A stretch of 64,000 bases of DNA, taken from Protula sp. h YS-2021. Its lineage: Eukaryota; Annelida; Polychaeta; Sabellida; Serpulidae. A program made the translations under genes and the position numbers. Positions 57,681-64,000 of this stretch are shown here, in pieces. The notes under the pieces are model-generated. The model was given only the letters and a program-made list of their open reading frames with translations. It did no database searches and was not told the origin of the DNA. The stretch lies in contig OX457024.1 in the NCBI GenBank assembly GCA_949752745.1, positions 47,062,490-47,126,489 on the forward strand, read 5' to 3'. Position 1 is the first letter of the stretch. Every line of letters begins with the position of its first letter.

Positions 57681-60600
57681 ATGGCGGCCATTACTTCACC
57701 ACAGAGAAGATTAGACCGATCCTTAGACAAACCTGAGTTTAAGCTGCTGCCTCAGCAGGATAGATCCTTGGTCTATCAGCTCAGAAATGCAATGGAAGGT
57801 GTGCACAACAAAGTTGAGGCTCTCAAAGACGACATTGATGACAGGTATGTTCAAATTAGTACAATTTTCAATTCGCCATTTTGCACTTTCGGGACAAGGC
57901 CCAGACCGTAGAATGGGACGGATGGTAGAATGGGACATTTGACTCAGATAGGCTGAGACCTGCTTTACTCATTTTACTAATGGATATCTTTAGAACCACA
58001 TACTTGAGAAAGTGTATCTCATAATATTGTAACATAAAATTTAAAGTATCATTTGTTGTTCAAGAGAAAAGTTAATAAGATTGGCCAGATTGATCAGCTG
58101 TTTTTTGTTGACGTCGCCATCTTGGCTCTGCGACATCGTTTGCAACGCTGTTGGTGATTGGTTAACGTCCAGGCCGACATTTTATTTCCCAATCTTGTAT
58201 ATTGTTTACCTTAGAAACACAATTTATACTTTTGTGTATTTTATTGTCCGTATCTTAGGTAGTTCCAGTGGACCCTTTCTGTCTTCCTAGGTCAGAAAGG
58301 GTCACAGTTCCTGTAATAGAAATCACCATTGAGCTCAATTTTCGCTGCTCTAGATCTTTCGGCGCATGTTCCAGGACACCGAGGTTCGGAGTGGCATGCC
58401 TTTTCTTAAAAAGCACACTGAGAAGTATCCTGGCGCACTATTTTCGACCTCGTCCAAACTACCAAAGTGGAGTAAAGAGTGGTTTTACAACTGTATATTC
58501 ATTGTTGTGGTGGGCGATAATGGGAGATTCTTTATTCTGATCTGAAGAAAATATCTATTTTTCTCATTACAAAATTGTTATTTGACCATAAAAATTGTGC
58601 GCCATAATTTATAATTGGGTTATTTATGTGATGCACCCTTTCTAAAATAACGCCATTAGCCCCAGTCGTGCGCCGAGATTGAAAAATTGAGATCAATGAC
58701 AAGTTATATTATAGGAACTATGACTCTTGCTGGGAAGCAAGAGTCATCTAGGACTATACCTTAGGGAGTTGCTGTGTTTTTTTATCAGCAATGTTTGGTT
58801 TGACCTCGCATCAAAGAGCAATGGAGTTCTAACAACGCGTATGCTATTTTTAAAAAATTCATTAAAAGTATTAACAATTAGTTTCAAATTTCAATTTCTT
58901 TTATGTTCCAAGTTGTTTTTGTGATATTTCTTCTTTATTTTTCTATCATTTCTTTCATTTTTACCCGGTTCCCTTGAAGTCCAAATTGAAAATTCTTGTG
59001 TATTTATTTGAAACACCCAAAGTGTATATGCCAATTCGTATTTTCGGATCTGTCCGATTAAGGTGCCGTTTCGACTGCAAATTTGAATTATAAAGAAATG
59101 ATCAGGGAGAAAACATCAAAATTGAAATTTTCTTTCAACATGCAGACTTTCGAATCGAAAAAAGCCGTCATATGATCTTTTAAACTATTGCTCTTGCGGT
59201 CTACCTATAACAGGAAGAGTCATAGTTCCTATGATAGAACTTGTAATTGGTGTCAGTTTTGGCAATCTAGACACACAACTGGGACTAACGCCGTTACTTT
59301 AGAAAGTGTTCATCACATAAATGGTCTTCTATATTTCAGAAGTATATCAAAATGTTGTGACATGAATAATAGTATCATGTGTCAGGGTTCGCGTTGGCGG
59401 GGTTTTTGTCCGGGGATTTTTTTTACGAAATGACTCACTTTTTCGGAATCCACCGAGTTTTTCTGGACCCAACTGAGTCACACTTTCCTTTTTTGACTCA
59501 CTTTCTTCAGAACCCAGCGCGAACCCTGATGTGTTGTTCAGCGACGTAGTGGTTTCTGCGACGTAGTTTTATATCATTGTTAGGGATTGGTGCACTGTAG
59601 ACCACCTGTTTATTTTCTATCATGTGTATTGTTTACCCTAGAAACAAAATTTGCAATTTTGTCGCTTTTGTTGCCTATATGCCAGGAATTTGCTGGGTCC
59701 ACGCTAACCGTTGGCACGTTCGCTTGGTGCGAATTGAAATCCAAAAATTGCTTTTTCACGTAAATGCGAAAGAATTTTTGATCGCCGAGCGGAAAGTAAT
59801 TTCGACCCCCAAATTAAAAAAATAATAATAATAATAAAATAAACAAATTCGCAATAATGTTTTTTCTTTTCGTTGTGGAAATAAAATCAGAGAAATTATA
59901 GAAATAATGTCAAACAAGTGATTAATAAAACAGTGTATTATTTAAAATAAGAATTTATGAAGCAAAAAAGAAATCAGATATTTTTTGTCATGGGTGAACT
60001 AACGGATTTTACGACTACGGTAGTCTATTCTGGAATAGACTACCGAGGTTAAAAGTTCTCTGGAATAGAACGTTTTAAATTTTTCGTATATTAACTTGTA
60101 GCATATATTACTTACAGGTTTTATAATATTTAAATTTAAAATTACACAAAAACGTTCCATTTAAAAGGATTTGAAGGTCGGTAGTCTATGAGCTGGTCTG
60201 TATATCCGCAAAAAGTACTAGGTTTTGTCCGGCCGACCTCTCATAGAAAGGTATGTTATAGGAACCTGAAACCTTACGTGGCAAAAAATTGACGTCGTGG
60301 GAAATTGTCAAAAATGGCGAATTTTTGGCTTGAACTTAGCCGTCGGACGATGTTTTGTCCGGCCGACTTCTCATAGAAGGGATTGTCGTGGGAACCTGAA
60401 ACCTTGCAAGGTGAAAATATATATATTGAAGATGTGCAACGTGACATTATTGTCAAAATGGAGAAAAAACTGACTCGTGGTGTACCGCTCAACTACTACT
60501 TTAAGGGTAAATCAGGGAATATTAAACACTGGATTGTGAAAAATATATAAATTGAAGTTGTTATTTTGAAAATCTGTTAAAAATGCACATGAGGAAAGGT

Positions 60601-63600
60601 GTCAAAAATCGTTATACTGCGTCACGGGGGATACTGCCTTACTGAGCCTCTAGTTTAACGGGCGTGTGGCTCCAGCATTTTATTCTTGAACAGTTGTGTG
60701 TTGTTTTGTAATACCCTTCAGATGTTTTTCGCCCCCCCCCCCCTGCATTGCATTTTGATGACGTGTACGAGTCATAGCCCTTTTCCAATAAATGCACCTT
60801 TTTCTGCCACACTTGTTGATGTTCTTCACATTCGCATGTATTGGTATTTTAACTGCATTTGTGGTTACTGTGCTGTGTAGCGTCTAACTACACAAATTAC
60901 GTAAAATTTTCAAGACAGTAAGAGTGTCTCCTTGAGTTAGTTAAGATATCACGAAAAAAGGTTTTGGCCCAATATTTCCACCAATTTTTGGCGAATCGCC
61001 AAAACAAGGAATAGAAGGTAGACATTTATGCATCCTACCTTCGTAAAAACTTTATAACATTTTGATGACAACCCTAGAGATGCGTTTTAAATTGTTTTTT
61101 TTTTTTGCCAAAATTTCCGTCATGTCTTGGCAAATTGCCACGAAAAGTAATAGCCAGTTAGGTAGAAATGCGTGCTACTGTTACTTTAAATTACAAGTCA
61201 ATGAGGCTGTTTTCCTGGAGTTCGTTAAGGTTTTACTGAATTTTTTTTTTTCGTCAAAATTTTCGCCAATTTTTTGGCCAATGTCATAAAAAGTAAAAGC
61301 CAGATAGGTAATAACGCCTGCCACTTTTACTTATAATTTCATGGCAGTAAGACGTTTTTCTTGGAGTTCATTGAGATTTCACTGAAAATTTTTTTTATTT
61401 TTCGCCAAAATTTCCTCCAATTCTTTGGACAGTGACCAAAAAAGTAACAGCCAGGTGCGTAATAATGCTTCCTTCCTTTACTTTCTGTTTTACTGGAGTT
61501 CGTTAAGGTTATATATATTTTTTTGTAGGTTTTTCTCAAAAATTTCTGCCAATTTTTTGCCAATCACCAGAAAAGGTAGCAGGCATTACAACCCAGCTGG
61601 CCATTACTTTTTTTCGGCGATTGGCGAAAAAAATTGCGGAAATCTTGGCAAAAACGATAGAATTTCAGTAAAATCCTAACGAACTCCAGGAAAATAGTCT
61701 TGCTGTCTTGGCATTTAAGTAGAGGTAGCAGGCATTCGTACCTACTTGGCTATTACTTTTTTTAGTGATTTAGCGAAAAGTGTGGCGAAAAAAACCTATA
61801 AAAATCGTATAACCTTAACGAACTCCGGGAAAACAGTCTTACTGTCTAGAAATTTGAAGTAAAGGTAGCAGAGATTACTGCCCATTTGGCTGTTACTTTT
61901 TTTTTGGTGATTGACCACAAAGTTTTCGGTAAAACCTTAACTAACTCCAGAAAAAATAGTCTTGAAATTTTAGGTGAAAGAAGTAGGCATTAATACCTAC
62001 CTTGGGAATAACTAAATGTATATCATAAAATTAAAATGGGGGCCAACTGTGTTCCTGCGGTCTGCCAGTTTTGGAAAAATAGCAGTGCCAGTTAAGGTTT
62101 TATTTGGTTGAAGGCTAGACATTGTTCTCCACAGTCTTGTTACTTTGACCGCACTTGATCACCGTTACAAATCTTGTTTTTTTTTTTAATTGTTTTTTTT
62201 TTCATACAGGGAGCGAGAGATAAGTCGAGAGCAGGCGTTGCGAAAAGCGGCCGAAGAACGACTTGACAAGCTGGTGGACATGTATGGCAATCCGGCCGTC
62301 AATGAAGAATTAAAAGAAAGACTCCCAAGGGCGGCGAAAACAAACAATACTGTCAAGTGGCAGAAAGAACTCGATGGGCTGAACAGTTTGTGAGTATCGT
62401 TTCTGTAATCTAATTCCGAAGAGGAAATTATGGGCTGATTTACTTTATATTGCATCCAGGGACGTTATGCACGTGTGAAGGAACCACTCAGCTAGCAATC
62501 ATGGTTCTCTCGCTGTAACATATTAGAACAAGTATACCAGTGAACTGGTTAAGTCCCCCGCCGCACCTCCGTTTTTGAAATAAAACAGTTCGAGTGACCT
62601 TTGCACTTGGCCGGTTTACCTCAATTGGTATGATGCTCGCTCGACAAGCGATAGGTGCGAAGTTTAGAAACAGGTTGTGGGCTTATGATTCATAAGTAAT
62701 CGAAATTATACATTTTTTATAACATTTAAAAAATCTGGCAATTTTTCATTTTTTTTTAGAAAAATAAAAAATAACCACGCGTTGCACACCTCCAATATAT
62801 GTTCTCTCTCTGTGCAAGAAAGAAATGAAATCACTGTATTAGTTGCTGAAATATGACGCGTACAAACTTACCACTATAAATGGTGGTTATCACACATTTT
62901 CATAGCATTTAAAAAATCTGGCAATTTTTCAATTTTCGACAAAAATAAAAAACAACCACGCGTTGAACATCTCCAATGTACGCTCTCTCTGTGTGCAAGA
63001 GAAAAATAAAATCCCTTTCATAGTGACTGAGATCTAGTGTGTACAGACTTACCACTATACATAGGGGCAATTGCACAGTTTCACAACATTTCAAAAATTT
63101 GGCAGTTTTTCATTTTTTGAGAAAAATAAAAAATAACCACGCGTTGCACACCTCCAATATATGCACTCTGTCTGTGCAACAAAGAAATGAAATAACTGTG
63201 TTAGTTACTGAGATATGGCGCGTACAAACTTACCACTATAGATGGGGACAGACAGACGGACGGACACGGCCCGTTTCGTAAGTTCCCCCGGTACTCTATT
63301 ATGCCGTTAGTGATCTCGCGTAAGCTCGTCGCCATAATGCTTCTCCCGTTCGTAACGGTGACTCACGCCTATGACGTTCCTGTCAACCTTGTGGTATTTT
63401 ACATGCTGTTGCAGAACCGATTTTATTTTTTCCGTCTTTATGAAATAGTGCATTACTTTATTTAAGTATTTTGTAATGCCTGTTTCACAACATAGGTTAT
63501 CTAATGATAATTAAAGTTGGCAACTCATGGCTTTGCTGTGTAGCTGATGTAGGAAGCTTGGCGTTGCAGGAGGAGGGGGAGGGCGGCGAGTACCGACAGT

Positions 63601-64000
63601 CTCGACTTCCTTGAAGAAGATGAAGTGAGATCTTCCAAGTCCAGGAGTAAAAGTGCTGGTAAGCTTATCTTTCTATCAAGTGCTATCACTTTGAAATTTG
63701 GCAGGAATTTTCCTGTTTCTCTGCCAGGTGTGTACTGTATTTGGCGTTGTGGCCAAAATTGGCTTAAATATTGGCGAAGAAAAGAAACAACTTTCAGGAA
63801 AAAAATCACAAATAGCTATTACTGGAAAGCTCCTCCACTAAGGGTAAGTTGTGAGGAGGAGTTTGTCTTTGGGGTAGCGCGCGATTAGGAATTGAGAGGT
63901 CCTAAGTTTAAGTCCCAAACAAAGCATTTTTTCAACAGGTAAATTTAGTAAAAACACAATCAATGCTGCTCGTCCCACAGATCCGGGTCCGATTGCTTTT
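57681..64000 (+). CDS. Unidentified charged, probably coiled-coil protein; first four coding exons, runs off the window
   Basis: Exons 57681-57844, 62210-62389, 63570-63658 and 63981 onward. The ATG at 57681 (CATCAAAATGGCG) has a good context. Donors GTATGT, GTGAGT and GTAAGC and acceptors CATACAG, GTTGCAG and CCCACAG fit, and phases (2, 2, 1) agree at each join. The protein starts MAAITSPQRRLDRSLDKPEF; a helix-prone region follows (LVYQLRNAMEGVHNKVEALK, then EREISREQALRKAAEERLDK). Next come YGNPAVNEELKERLP and a short exon with ASTDSLDFLEEDEVRSSKSR, which looks like a phosphorylatable serine/acidic-basic linker, then SADPGPIAF at the edge. About 150 residues are seen. I do not recognise the family; a scaffold or cytoskeletal coiled-coil protein is a guess. 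Intron 1 is 4.4 kb and full of repeats. Confidence 0.8.
58255..59280. repeat. Foldback element in intron 1 with ATAGGAACTATGACTCTT arms
   Basis: ATAGGAACTATGACTCTT at 58711-58728 is perfectly inverted at 59215-59232; weaker pairing extends to about 58670 and 59275. A diverged third copy of the arm lies at 58300-58345 (GGGTCACAGTTCCTGTAATA). Between the arms, 58805-59190 is a family A repeat matching 33.05-33.44 kb. Two hairpins stand at arm edges: 58269-58300 (GACCCTTTCTG/CAGAAAGGGTC) and 58720-58747 (ATGACTCTTGC/GCAAGAGTCAT). Confidence 0.7.
59377..59534. mobile_element. 146-bp hAT-like MITE
   Basis: Ends CAGGGTTCGCGTTGG (from 59383) and CCAGCGCGAACCCTG (ending 59528), 14 of 15 paired, flanked by ATGTGT on both sides (59377-59382 and 59529-59534). 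The interior has three TGACTCACTTTC/GAGTCACACTTTC-type words. It lies in intron 1 of the coiled-coil gene. Confidence 0.8.
60180..60660 (+). repeat. Tandem repeat, about 130-bp units, with a CTCTAGTTT end
   Basis: Two clear units with TTTTGTCCGGCCGAC.TCTCAT, AGAA.GG, GGAACCTGAAACCTT and GTCAAAAATGGCGAATTTTT, then GAAGATGTGCAACGTGACAT. The array closes with GGGGGATACTGCCTTACTGA and GCCTCTAGTTT, the same terminal segment seen at 3.04 and 3.36 kb. Confidence 0.7.
60880..62010. repeat. 1.1-kb inverted (palindromic) satellite array in intron 1
   Basis: 60880-61570 carries four to five units of the 21.4-24.9 kb family in plus orientation. 61575-62010 carries about three units in reverse complement (GTAGCAGGCATT.GTACC, TGGCTATTACTTTTT, AACTCCAGGAAAA, AGTCTTGCTGTCTTG). 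The turn is near 61572, so a transcript could fold into a long imperfect hairpin. Confidence 0.8.
62605..62690 (+). repeat. tRNA-like SINE head
   Basis: CCGGTTTACCTCAATTGGTA resembles a D-arm/A box and is followed by GCTCGCTCGACAAGCGA, which can form an anticodon-like arm. The B box (GCGAAGTTTAGAAAC) is degenerate. A real tRNA gene is unlikely. Confidence 0.4.
62700..63290 (-). repeat. Tandem array, three ~175-bp units, inverted relative to the 1.1-3.3 kb array
   Basis: Units share AAAAATCTGGCAATTTTTCA, AAAAATAAAAAATAACCACG, CGTTGCACACCTCCAATATA and TACAAACTTACCACTATA. The array closes with GACAGACAGACGGACGGACA. The reverse complement (ATATTGGAGGTGTGCAACG) matches the array near 1783. Confidence 0.75.
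63640..63960 (+). repeat. Dispersed satellite-related fragment plus tRNA-like piece in intron 3
   Basis: 63675-63800 (TTTGAAATTTGGCAGGAATT, GGCGTTGTGGCCAAAATTGG) echoes the 19.7 and 46.5 kb repeats. 63850-63920 reads GGGGTAGCGCGCGATTAGGA, then GGTCCTAAGTTTAAGTCCC, a SINE-like A/B-box arrangement. Confidence 0.4.

Overview
This is nuclear DNA of an animal, most likely a marine invertebrate. It is AT-rich, has spliced genes with GT-AG introns, and is crowded with transposon relics: a mag/SURL-like Ty3/Gypsy LTR element, RTE/CR1-like LINEs, a DIRS-like relic, a Tc1-like relic, several MITEs and pearl/HINE-like tandem-repeat elements. No phylum can be fixed from the sequence alone. Nothing suggests bacterial DNA, CRISPR or an operon.

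Host genes. (1) At 5.85-13.73 kb (+) lie 13 exons of CDC23/APC8, the TPR subunit of the anaphase-promoting complex. They are complete to the stop codon but lack the first ~50-60 residues. Exon phases agree at every junction, and one intron has a GC donor. (2) At 57.68-64.0 kb (+) are the first four coding exons of an unrecognised, charged, probably coiled-coil protein that runs off the right edge. (3) Near 30.3-30.5 kb (-) there is one possible exon of a two-helix membrane protein.

Region by region. 0-5.8 kb: dispersed and tandem repeats, a 5'-truncated LINE and a TTAA-flanked MITE. 5.8-14 kb: CDC23, with a tandem repeat and a TA-flanked MITE in intron 11. 14.5-19.3 kb: a tandem-repeat element next to a ~3.8 kb composite element with CAGTGCTGCTAG ends, which holds a 51-bp minisatellite, a ~145-bp satellite and two terminal hairpins. 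19.3-28 kb: ~140-bp satellite-like repeats interrupted by a TTAA MITE that itself carries a hAT-like MITE, plus tRNA-like SINE pieces. 28.2-34.9 kb: terminal-inverted-repeat elements, a foldback repeat and a pearl/HINE-like element. 35-39.8 kb: an LTR retrotransposon with 114-bp LTRs, target duplication TTAGC and a broken pol. 40-57 kb: few intact genes; decayed transposase, LINE, Tc1 and DIRS-like pieces. 57.7-64 kb: the second gene, whose large introns contain a foldback element, a 146-bp hAT-like MITE and a 1.1-kb inverted satellite.

I found no convincing new multi-gene system. The best observations are datable nested insertions whose empty sites can be read from sister repeat copies, the two-hairpin composite element, the GC-AG intron, and a family of tandem-repeat elements with a conserved hairpin end.
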